The notes under the pieces were generated by a model, which saw only the letters and a program-made list of their open reading frames with translations, was not told the origin of the DNA and did no database searches. This document shows, one piece after another, positions 1 to 7,139 of a DNA stretch of 9,584 nucleotides. The DNA is taken from assembly GCA_958372035.1 (NCBI GenBank), contig CATXML010000037.1, positions 1 through 9,584 of the forward strand, written 5' to 3'. The first letter of the stretch is position 1. The number at the start of each line of letters is the position of its first letter. The position numbers were made by a program, and so were the translations under genes. The stretch is from an uncultured Collinsella sp. GTDB taxonomy: Bacteria; Actinomycetota; Coriobacteriia; Coriobacteriales; Coriobacteriaceae.

Positions 1-265
1 GCCCGCTTTTGGGGCCTGCCGGAAACCCGGTGGTCAAAAAGGGCCAAATATGAGTACTGTTACCAGTTTGGTGGCAGCCAAATGGCCTCAAAAATCGGTG
101 CCAGAGGCCAAAAGTGCATCGATTTTCGTCCTTCAGAGTTGCAATCGGGCTCCAAACAAGGCGATTTTGCTGCTCTGGACCGGAAAATCGATGCTACCAA
201 TTTGGTGACAGTACTCATATTTGGCCTTTTTTGACCACCGCCCCTTGGTCCAGGACAATGCGGGC
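1..265. repeat. Large branched inverted-repeat element upstream of nadA
   Basis: The outer arms are 32-72 and 196-236, 41 nt each, and 37 of 41 positions are complementary. Two further stems lie inside: a 7-bp one (83-89 with 104-110) and a longer bulged one starting at 116-131 with 177-194 and continuing inward (134-138 with 173-177; 141-147 with 162-170). Folded, this gives a three-way junction. The hexamer GCCCGC at 1-6 has its complement GCGGGC at 260-265, so the element may be about 265 nt or may continue left of the window. I see no coding potential with a ribosome binding site. It could be a MITE-like or REP-like repeat or a structured RNA; the sequence alone does not decide. No copy in the window matches it. 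Confidence 0.75.
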
Positions 266-276
266 CGCTCGAATCT

Positions 277-335
277 TGGGGCGGGTCCATTTTCAACTAT
301 CCTCAGCTTGCCAGTTCGAAAATGGACCCGCCCCA
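277..335. repeat. Perfect 18-bp inverted repeat
   Basis: The arms 277-294 and 318-335 are exactly complementary (left arm starts TGGGGCGGGTCC) around a 23-nt loop. The heptamer GAATCTT occurs just outside on both sides (271-277 and 341-347) as a direct repeat. There is no T run on either side, so a classical intrinsic terminator is not supported. It could end an unseen upstream transcript or be a small mobile or repetitive element. Confidence 0.8.
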
Positions 336-359
336 TGATTGAATCTTTATTTCAACTTT

Positions 360-403
360 ACACCTGGCTTTACAGCTGTCTTGTCAGCTGTAAAGCCAGG
401 TGT
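360..403. promoter_or_regulatory. 19-bp palindrome, candidate NiaR operator of the nad operon
   Basis: The arms ACACCTGGCTTTACAGCTG (360-378) and 385-403 are perfectly complementary, with a 6-nt centre TCTTGT. The left side carries CTTTACA twice, 12 nt apart (356-362 and 368-374), suggesting nested or tandem half-sites. It lies 42 nt upstream of the nadA start codon and overlaps the best promoter match. No T run follows it on either strand, which argues against a terminator. NiaR regulators are known to bind palindromes upstream of nad genes, and a niaR gene closes this operon, so an autoregulatory operator is the natural reading. That assignment is inferred, not shown. Confidence 0.6.
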
Positions 404-409
404 CATACT
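381..409 (+). promoter_or_regulatory. Candidate sigma-70-type promoter of nadABC-niaR
   Basis: TTGTCA at 381-386 (5 of 6 to the -35 consensus) is followed after 17 nt by CATACT at 404-409 (4 of 6 to the -10 consensus). The -35 sits in the centre of the 360-403 palindrome, so a protein bound there would block polymerase. The start of transcription would fall near 416, leaving a leader of roughly 29 nt. Confidence 0.5.
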
Positions 410-444
410 AAAGCCCCAAGATTCGCCAAAAGAGAGGGGCCTTG

Positions 445-1470
445 ATGGCACAGAGCGCGAACATGGATGCGTCGGAGCTTGCACGCGATATCGCGGCCGG
501 CCTAGCATCGGCAACGACGGCAACGGAGCGCGCGGCACTGGTGCCCGCAGAGCTCGTCGAGGCCATTCGGCAACTTAAAACCCAACGCGACGCGGTGATC
601 CTGGCGCACTACTATGTGGCGCCCGAGGTTCAGGCTGTGGCCGATTACGTCGGCGACAGCTTCTACCTGGCAAAGCTCGCCAAAAGCCTACCGCAGCAGA
701 CTATCGTGCTGTGCGGCGTGGAGTTTATGGGCGAGAGCGCCAAGCTGCTCAATCCCACCAAGACCGTGCTGCTGCCCGAGCCGGGCGCGGACTGTCCCAT
801 GGCGCACATGGTCAAGCGCGAGACGGTCGACGCGGCGCGCGCCGAGTATGGCGACGACCTGGCCGTGGTGTGCTACGTCAACTCGACGGTCGAGATCAAG
901 AGCTGGAGTGACGTGTGCGTTACCAGCTCTAACGCCGTCAAGATCGTCTCCGAGCTGCCACAGCAGCACATCTTGTTCATTCCCGACCAGAACCTGGGCC
1001 GCTTTGTGGCCGAGCAGGTGCCCCAAAGGCACGTCATCCTCAACAACGGCTACTGCCCGCGCCACCACATCATCACCGTCGAGCAGATCGTCGACGCGCA
1101 GGAGGCCCATCCCGACGCGCTCGTGCTGGCGCACCCTGAGTGCAAGGCCGACGTTCTTGCCGAGGCCGACTACATCGGCTCTACTGCCGGCATCATCAAA
1201 TATGCCGAGGAGTCGGACGCCAGCGAGTTCATCATCGTGACGGTCCGTGGCGTGCTCTACGAACTCGAGCGCCGCTGCCAGGGCACCGGCAAGAAGTTCT
1301 ACTTCCCTGCGGTGCAGCCCACCTGCGTCAACATGGATCTCATCACGCTCGAAAAGCTCGTGCACTGCCTGGAGACGGGCGAGGGCGAGGTGCAGATTGG
1401 CGTGTCGGACGAGGCCGCCGATCAGGCCAAGCTCACGCTCGACCGCATGCTCGAGTACGCGGCGCGCTAA
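445..1470 (+). CDS. nadA: Quinolinate synthase NadA
   Basis: NadA condenses iminoaspartate with dihydroxyacetone phosphate to quinolinate in the cytoplasm, using an oxygen-sensitive [4Fe-4S] cluster. The product has 341 residues, in the family range. HYY is at 55-57 near the start of the first of three repeated domains. The three cluster cysteines are C90 (in VLCGVEFMGE), C204 (in NGYCPRHH) and C294 (in QPTCVNM). HPEC (230-233) and GSTAGII (245-251) match further active-site segments. I chose ATG 445 over the in-frame TTG at 442 because the purine-rich ribosome binding site GAGAGGGG (432-439) is better spaced for it. It is the first gene of the nad operon, with nadB 56 nt downstream. An N-terminal stretch of about 40 residues before the conserved core is weakly conserved in character. 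Identity is very secure. Confidence 0.97.
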   Translation: MAQSANMDASELARDIAAGLASATTATERAALVPAELVEAIRQLKTQRDAVILAHYYVAPEVQAVADYVGDSFYLAKLAKSLPQQTIVLCGVEFMGESAKLLNPTKTVLLPEPGADCPMAHMVKRETVDAARAEYGDDLAVVCYVNSTVEIKSWSDVCVTSSNAVKIVSELPQQHILFIPDQNLGRFVAEQVPQRHVILNNGYCPRHHIITVEQIVDAQEAHPDALVLAHPECKADVLAEADYIGSTAGIIKYAEESDASEFIIVTVRGVLYELERRCQGTGKKFYFPAVQPTCVNMDLITLEKLVHCLETGEGEVQIGVSDEAADQAKLTLDRMLEYAAR

Positions 1471-1473
1471 GCC

Positions 1474-1508
1474 AATGTGACATGAGGGAACATTCCTTAT
1501 GCCACATT
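1474..1508 (+). other. Intercistronic hairpin between nadA and nadB
   Basis: AATGTGACAT (1474-1483) pairs with ATGCCACATT (1499-1508) with one A-C mismatch. The pairing continues inward through 1484-1489 with 1493-1498, using two G-T wobbles, to a 3-nt loop. It lacks a U run. Its position, 3 nt after the nadA stop and 4 nt before the nadB ribosome binding site, suggests a role in mRNA stability or processing rather than termination. Confidence 0.55.
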
Positions 1509-1526
1509 ACAAGGGAGAGGATTCCT

Positions 1527-2903
1527 GTGGAAACCAAACAATACCCCGATATGGAGTGTGACGTTGTCATTGCCGGTTGCGGCGTGGCAGGCCTGTATGC
1601 GGCTCTCAATCTGCCGACGAGCACGCGCGTGATCATGCTCTCCAAGGGCGCTGTCGACGAGTGCGACTCGATGCTCGCGCAGGGCGGCATCTGCGTACTG
1701 CCCGAGGGTTCTGACTACGATGCCTTCTTTGAGGACACCATGCACGCCGGCCATTACGAGAACCGCCGCGAGAGTGTTGACATCATGATTCGCTCGAGCC
1801 GTTCGGTCATCAACGACCTGCTGGCCATGGGCGTGGACTTTGAGCGCAAGGCCGACGGCAGCCTCGACTTTACCCGCGAGGGCGCACACAGCCGCCCGCG
1901 CATCGCCTTCCATGCCGATATTACGGGCAAGGAGATTACGACCAAGCTGCTCCAGGCTGTCCGCAAGCTGGACAACGTGCAGATTCTCGAACACGTTGCC
2001 ATGACCGACATCCTGACCGCCGAGCGCGATGGCGCTACGGTGTGCGCCGGCGTCGTCGCCGTTCCCGTGGACGAGGATAACTCGGTTCGTCCCGCCGACG
2101 AGCTGGCAAATGCCGCTGAGGGCGTACATGCCGGCAAGCCGTTTAAGATCCATGCCCGCCATACGCTGTGGGCAACGGGTGGTATCGGTGGCGTGTACGA
2201 CCATTCGACCAACTACCCGCAGCTCACCGGTGACGCCTGCTACATCGCGCAGGAGCACGGCATCACGATGGAGCACCTGGACTACGTGCAGATTCATCCC
2301 ACGGGACTGTTCTCGCCGCAACCGGGCCGCACCTTCCTGATCAGCGAGAGCTGCCGCGGCGAGGGCGCGATTTTGCTCAACGCCGCCGGCGAGCGCTTTA
2401 CCGATGAGCTCCAGCCGCGCGATGTGGTCGCTGCCGCCATCCGCGAGCAGATGAAGCGGGACGGCGTCGAGCACGAGTGGCTGAGCTTTGCCCCCGTCGA
2501 GCGCGACGTGGTGACCGGGCACTTTGCCAATATTCGTGCGCGCTGTCTGGAGGACGGCCGCGACATCTTGGACGAGCCCATTCCCGTCACACCCACGCAG
2601 CACTACTTTATGGGCGGCGTGTGGGTCGACAAGGACGGCCGCACCTCGATGCCCGAGCTCTACGCCGCCGGCGAGACGGCCTGCAACGGTGTTCACGGCA
2701 AGAATCGTCTAGCTTCCAACAGCCTGCTCGAGTCCCTAGTCTGGGGTCGCCGCGCTGCGTGGCGTATGCGCACCGGCGAGTCGCTAGCCGTGGAGCAGGC
2801 GGGCGAGCCCGTGCTCGATGGACGCCATCGCGCCCTGAGTGCCGATACCCTTGCAATCGATGATTTGGCCCGTGCCGCCGGCACGCAGGCCGTGGAGGAG
2901 TAG
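1527..2903 (+). CDS. nadB: L-aspartate oxidase NadB, short form
   Basis: NadB is a flavoenzyme that oxidises L-aspartate to iminoaspartate, the substrate of NadA. In anaerobes fumarate can serve as electron acceptor. The 458-residue product shows the FAD-binding GCGVAG (17-22) after a beta strand, AQGGI (51-55), the ATGG segment (216-219), RGEG (277-280), PRDVV (298-301 and neighbours), HYFMGG (359-364) and GKNRLASNSLLES (391-403). Start is GTG 1527, placed 6 nt after GGGAGAGG (1513-1520). The in-frame ATG at 1482 lacks a ribosome binding site and lies inside a hairpin. The protein ends about 55 residues after the last FAD motif, so the C-terminal helical domain of the roughly 530-residue E. 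coli or Bacillus enzyme is largely absent. From memory, clostridial NadB proteins are similarly short. Succinate dehydrogenase and fumarate reductase subunits share the fold, but the context decides for NadB. Confidence 0.95.
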   Translation: METKQYPDMECDVVIAGCGVAGLYAALNLPTSTRVIMLSKGAVDECDSMLAQGGICVLPEGSDYDAFFEDTMHAGHYENRRESVDIMIRSSRSVINDLLAMGVDFERKADGSLDFTREGAHSRPRIAFHADITGKEITTKLLQAVRKLDNVQILEHVAMTDILTAERDGATVCAGVVAVPVDEDNSVRPADELANAAEGVHAGKPFKIHARHTLWATGGIGGVYDHSTNYPQLTGDACYIAQEHGITMEHLDYVQIHPTGLFSPQPGRTFLISESCRGEGAILLNAAGERFTDELQPRDVVAAAIREQMKRDGVEHEWLSFAPVERDVVTGHFANIRARCLEDGRDILDEPIPVTPTQHYFMGGVWVDKDGRTSMPELYAAGETACNGVHGKNRLASNSLLESLVWGRRAAWRMRTGESLAVEQAGEPVLDGRHRALSADTLAIDDLARAAGTQAVEE

Positions 2904-2906
2904 ACC

Positions 2907-3767
2907 ATGAATCCCATTACCATGAAGCTCGTCGTCGATGATCTGATTCTGCAGGCTCTGCGCGAGGACATTACGTTTGAGGACGTGAGCACGGCGAGCG
3001 TGTGCCCCACGGCGCGTCCCGCTACCGTTGAGCTTATCGCTAAGGCCGACGGTATCATCGCCGGCTTGGATGTGTTTGCCCGCACCTTTGAGCTGCTGGA
3101 TCCGCAGAGCTCCGTGTTGTTCGATGTTTCGGATGGCGACGAGGTGCATGCCGGCGACCACGTGGGCCAGGTGCGCGGCGACGCGCGCGTGCTGCTTTCG
3201 GGCGAGCGCGTGGCGCTCAACTACCTGCAGCGCATGAGCGGCATCGCCACCTACACGCACAACATGGCAGCGGCGCTCGAAGGTACCAAGACCGTGCTTG
3301 TCGACACGCGCAAGACCACGCCGGGCATGCGTGTCTTCGAGAAGGCCGCAGTCGAGATCGGCGGTGGCAGCAACCACCGCTATAACCTGTCGACGGCTGT
3401 CATGCTCAAGGACAACCACATCGACGCCGCCGGTGGCGTGGCGCGCGCGATTGAGATGGCGCGCGCCCATGCGTCGTTTACCACGACGGTCGAGATTGAG
3501 TGCGAGAACCTGGACATGGTACGCGAGGCCGTGGAGGCCGGTGCCGATATCATCATGCTCGACAACATGACCCACGACGACATGGCTGCAGCGATTGAAC
3601 TTATCGCCGGTCGCGCCAAGACCGAGTGCTCGGGCAACGTGGACGCCAACAATATCCGCGCGCTCGCCGACCTGGGCGTTGACTTTATTAGCTCGGGGGC
3701 GTTGACGCACTCTGCGCCGATTCTCGACCTCTCGCTCAAGCACCTGCGTCTGCTGGACGGTAAATAA
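2907..3767 (+). CDS. nadC: Nicotinate-nucleotide diphosphorylase (carboxylating) NadC
   Basis: NadC converts quinolinate and phosphoribosyl pyrophosphate to nicotinate mononucleotide, carbon dioxide and pyrophosphate, completing the de novo branch of NAD synthesis. The 286 residues match the family length. Visible motifs are ERVALNYLQRMSGIAT (100-115), DTRKTTPG (133-140), GGGSNHRYNL (152-161), KDNH (168-171), EIE (196-198) and DIIMLDN (214-220), followed by the phosphate-binding region ISSGALTHS (261-269). The conserved R135, K136, H157, R158 and K168 are the expected phosphoribosyl and quinolinate contacts. ATG 2907 is 3 nt after the nadB stop, and its ribosome binding site GGAGGAG (2894-2900) lies inside the end of nadB, so translation is coupled. 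A second ATG at 2922 is possible but lacks this site. Confidence 0.97.
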   Translation: MNPITMKLVVDDLILQALREDITFEDVSTASVCPTARPATVELIAKADGIIAGLDVFARTFELLDPQSSVLFDVSDGDEVHAGDHVGQVRGDARVLLSGERVALNYLQRMSGIATYTHNMAAALEGTKTVLVDTRKTTPGMRVFEKAAVEIGGGSNHRYNLSTAVMLKDNHIDAAGGVARAIEMARAHASFTTTVEIECENLDMVREAVEAGADIIMLDNMTHDDMAAAIELIAGRAKTECSGNVDANNIRALADLGVDFISSGALTHSAPILDLSLKHLRLLDGK

Positions 3768-4312
3768 TGAATGCCCGCGAGCGTCGCCGTTCCATCATGG
3801 CCGTGCTCGAGGAAGCCAAAGATCCTGTCTCGGGCAGTGCGCTTGCCCGCGAGGTGGGCGTGAGCCGTCAGGTCGTGGTGCAGGACATCGCCCTGCTGCG
3901 CGCCGACGGGCACGATATCGTCGCCACCAATCGCGGCTATGTACTACAGGAGGCCCCCAGCAGCCCCGCCGTGCCCACGCGCTTGGTCAAGGTTCGCCAC
4001 AGCGTGGAGCAGGCAGGCGATGAGCTCACGAGTATCGTCGACGCCGGCGGCGCCGTGCTCAACGTGATCGTCAATCACCGCGTGTACGGTAAGATCACGG
4101 CCGACCTGGACATTCGCAATCGTCGCGATGTTGAGCGCTACCTGCACGATATCGAGAGCGGCAAGAGCTTTCCACTATTAACGGTGACGAGCGGCTATCA
4201 CTTCCATCGCATTGCGGCAGAGGATGAGCAAACCCTCGACGAGATCGAGGCCATACTCAAGGAGAAAGGCTATCTGGCAGACCTGATGCCCTACGAGGAT
4301 GATTTGTCCTAG
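3767..4312 (+). CDS. niaR: NAD biosynthesis repressor NiaR (HTH and 3H domains)
   Basis: NiaR (YrxA family) is a cytoplasmic transcription factor that represses nad and niacin-uptake genes when nicotinate is abundant. The 181-residue product has an HTH_11-type winged helix at about 4-60 (SGSALAREVGVSRQVVVQDI) and then a 3H domain, named for its three histidine motifs: RHSVEQAGDEL (77-87), VNHRVYG (102-108) and SGYHFHRI (142-149). H78, E86, H145 and H147 correspond to the metal site described for the Thermotoga protein TM1602, so ligand binding looks intact. The ATG overlaps the nadC stop in TAATG with only a weak ribosome binding site, so it should be translated by coupling to nadC. As last gene of the operon it probably represses its own synthesis, with the palindrome at 360-403 as the likely target. 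BirA-type regulators share the HTH, but the 3H domain excludes them. Confidence 0.93.
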   Translation: MNARERRRSIMAVLEEAKDPVSGSALAREVGVSRQVVVQDIALLRADGHDIVATNRGYVLQEAPSSPAVPTRLVKVRHSVEQAGDELTSIVDAGGAVLNVIVNHRVYGKITADLDIRNRRDVERYLHDIESGKSFPLLTVTSGYHFHRIAAEDEQTLDEIEAILKEKGYLADLMPYEDDLS

Positions 4313-4330
4313 CCCGATACTGTCTTTATA

Positions 4331-4397
4331 AGTTGCGGTGAAATAGTTCCTAAAATCGGCACCTAAGCAATGAATCGGGAACTATTCCACCGCAACT
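4331..4397. repeat. 20-bp imperfect inverted repeat downstream of niaR
   Basis: The arms 4331-4350 (AGTTGCGGTGAAATAGTTCC) and 4378-4397 pair at 19 of 20 positions around a 27-nt loop. There is no T run after either arm, and a strong terminator lies just downstream. It begins 18 nt after the niaR stop codon. A dispersed intergenic repeat or an mRNA 3'-end stabiliser would fit. No second copy lies in this window. Confidence 0.75.
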
Positions 4398-4437
4398 GCC
4401 AAGGTAGCCCTGTCCCCAATTAGCTGCCTATACAAAC

Positions 4438-4475
4438 AAAAGGAGGCCTCCGCGGCGATGCGGAGGCCTCCTTTT
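4438..4475. terminator. Bidirectional intrinsic terminator (nad operon / ferredoxin)
   Basis: A perfect 16-bp stem (4438-4453 with 4460-4475; core GGAGGCCTCCGC) encloses the 6-nt loop GGCGAT. T4472-4476 follow on the plus strand, and the A-rich stretch 4434-4441 gives a T tract on the minus strand. It lies between two convergent transcripts, so it can end nadABC-niaR rightward and the ferredoxin gene leftward, 40 nt after its stop codon. Confidence 0.9.
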
Positions 4476-4515
4476 TGTGCACGGTGTACTTTTGAGTGTG
4501 CAGGTGGGGGAGCTG

Positions 4516-4701
4516 TTACTCCTCGACGATCTCGGTGATCGCGCCGGCGGGGCAAGCGTCCTGGCAAGCGCCACAGGCGACGCAGGAATCCTCGTCAGCG
4601 ACGGTAGCGACGTCCTGGAGCTCCAGAACGCCAGCGGGGCAGGAGTCGACGCAAACGCCACAAGCGATGCACTCGTCGGCATCAATTACGGGATGAGCCA
4701 T
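4516..4701 (-). CDS. 2[4Fe-4S] bacterial ferredoxin
   Basis: This is a small soluble low-potential electron carrier. The 61-residue protein has two tandem cluster motifs, C11-x2-C14-x2-C17-x3-C21-P and C40-x2-C43-x2-C46-x3-C50-P, the clostridial-type ferredoxin arrangement. The start on the minus strand is the ATG at 4701-4699, 8 nt after AGAGAGG (4716-4710). The frame stays open further upstream, but the extra residues show no family resemblance. The gene is a single cistron, convergent with the nad operon and divergent from dnaK. It is unlikely to belong functionally to either, although NadA also needs iron-sulphur assembly and NadB needs an electron sink. The partner oxidoreductases (for example a pyruvate:ferredoxin type enzyme) are not in the window. 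The redox partner cannot be read from sequence. Confidence 0.95.
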   Translation of the reverse strand: MAHPVIDADECIACGVCVDSCPAGVLELQDVATVADEDSCVACGACQDACPAGAITEIVEE

Positions 4702-4720
4702 GGTAGTTTCCTCTCTGTTG

Positions 4721-4748
4721 ACCGACGCTACAGGCGATGCGCGTCGGT
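4721..4748 (-). other. Small hairpin in the ferredoxin leader
   Basis: ACCGACGC (4721-4728) is perfectly complementary to GCGTCGGT (4741-4748), with a 12-nt loop. It lies in the predicted 5' untranslated region of the ferredoxin mRNA, just upstream of its ribosome binding site. It might stabilise the message; nothing shows a regulatory function. Confidence 0.4.
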
Positions 4749-4762
4749 TTGATTCGGGCAAA

Positions 4763-4790
4763 AACATACCACGGGAGCGACCGTTTGCAA
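4763..4790 (-). promoter_or_regulatory. Candidate ferredoxin promoter
   Basis: Read on the minus strand, TTGCAA (4790-4785) is followed after 16 nt by TATGTT (4768-4763), each 4 of 6 to the sigma-70 consensus. This would start transcription about 55 nt upstream of the ATG. The spacer is slightly short and the call rests on consensus matching alone. Confidence 0.4.
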
Positions 4791-5244
4791 TACCCTCTGA
4801 CCGGCATCTTCATACCGTTCGCCGAGTATGCCACGGCTTACTAAAAAACATGCAGGTGAGGCCGTTGAGCTGCGCAAATGTTAGCTACAGGTGACTTGAA
4901 ATATAGGGCGATTGAGCGTGCTTGCGGAAAGCGCATCCCGTTATTTTGCCGAGAAACGGGTCGAACTTTCCCCAGGGAAGCCCGGGGCCGCCATGTGCGC
5001 TCCCAAGCCCAAACCTCAGCCATCTCTACATAGATCTCAATAGATCTGCCGAGAACTCAAACAGTGCATCTACCTGCACATTTGAGAACCTAAACTCTCA
5101 GCAATAAGAAATCTTATATGAATTGACTTAGATTTTGTATATTCCGGCCCATAAGGGGATACACTACATCCTGAAAGACAAGCCGAAGCGCCACACGACA
5201 GACCGTCGAGGCGGCGCGAACGCAAAAGAGAGAGGGAATTTCTA
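4791..5244. promoter_or_regulatory. Gene-free divergent control region upstream of dnaK
   Basis: About 450 nt without a supportable gene. Contents: an imperfect hairpin with concentric stems 4926-4931/4966-4971 and 4937-4942/4955-4960; a GC-rich bulged hairpin at 4970-4987; a 10-nt-period direct repeat of TAGATCT (5031 and 5041); ACTCAA at 5055-5060 and TTGAGA at 5082-5087; TGAGA-N8-TCTCA (5083-5100); ATAAGA-AA-TCTTAT (5104-5117); TTGACT at 5123-5128 and TATATT at 5138-5143. The AT content rises sharply from about 5020 to 5165, where the dnaK promoter should lie, but no -35/-10 pair has standard spacing. I see no CIRCE element. Confidence 0.5.
5082..5100. promoter_or_regulatory. Degenerate HspR-operator-like (HAIR-like) site
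   Basis: The HspR operator HAIR is known as CTTGAGT-N7-ACTCAAG. Here TTGAG (5082-5086) is followed by ACTCTCA (5094-5100), giving the inverted pair TGAGA-N8-TCTCA. The spacing is one base off the consensus and the right half is imperfect. A lone perfect half-site ACTCAA lies at 5055-5060, in the opposite order. The call rests mainly on the presence of hspR in the operon and could be chance. Confidence 0.25.
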
Positions 5245-7137
<1,893 letters not shown>

Positions 7138-7139
7138 TC

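Noticed and set aside
360..403. Reading the nadA-proximal palindrome as an intrinsic terminator
   Set aside because: There is no T run on either strand, and a plausible promoter overlaps it.
1..444. CRISPR array or tandem repeats upstream of nadA
   Set aside because: The repeats are inverted pairs of different sequence, not regularly spaced direct repeats with spacers.
1482..1526. Upstream in-frame ATG at 1482 as nadB start
   Set aside because: It has no ribosome binding site, lies inside a hairpin, and would add 15 residues before the usual NadB N terminus; GTG 1527 is well placed after GGGAGAGG.
1497..2696. Long open frame on the minus strand across nadB
   Set aside because: It mirrors the third-position pattern of nadB, has no recognisable domain, and nadB carries all FAD and active-site motifs.
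4920..4990. A tRNA-like stretch around GGGTCGAACTTTCCCC
   Set aside because: It resembles a T arm only locally; no acceptor stem, D arm or anticodon arm can be assembled around it.
4700..5107. Short open frames in the region between ferredoxin and dnaK
   Set aside because: They lack ribosome binding sites, overlap the ferredoxin leader or each other, and show no domain features.
5031..5244. CIRCE element for HrcA upstream of dnaK
   Set aside because: Neither TTAGCACTC nor its complement, nor a close variant with a 9-nt spacer, is present; hspR in the operon makes HrcA control unnecessary.
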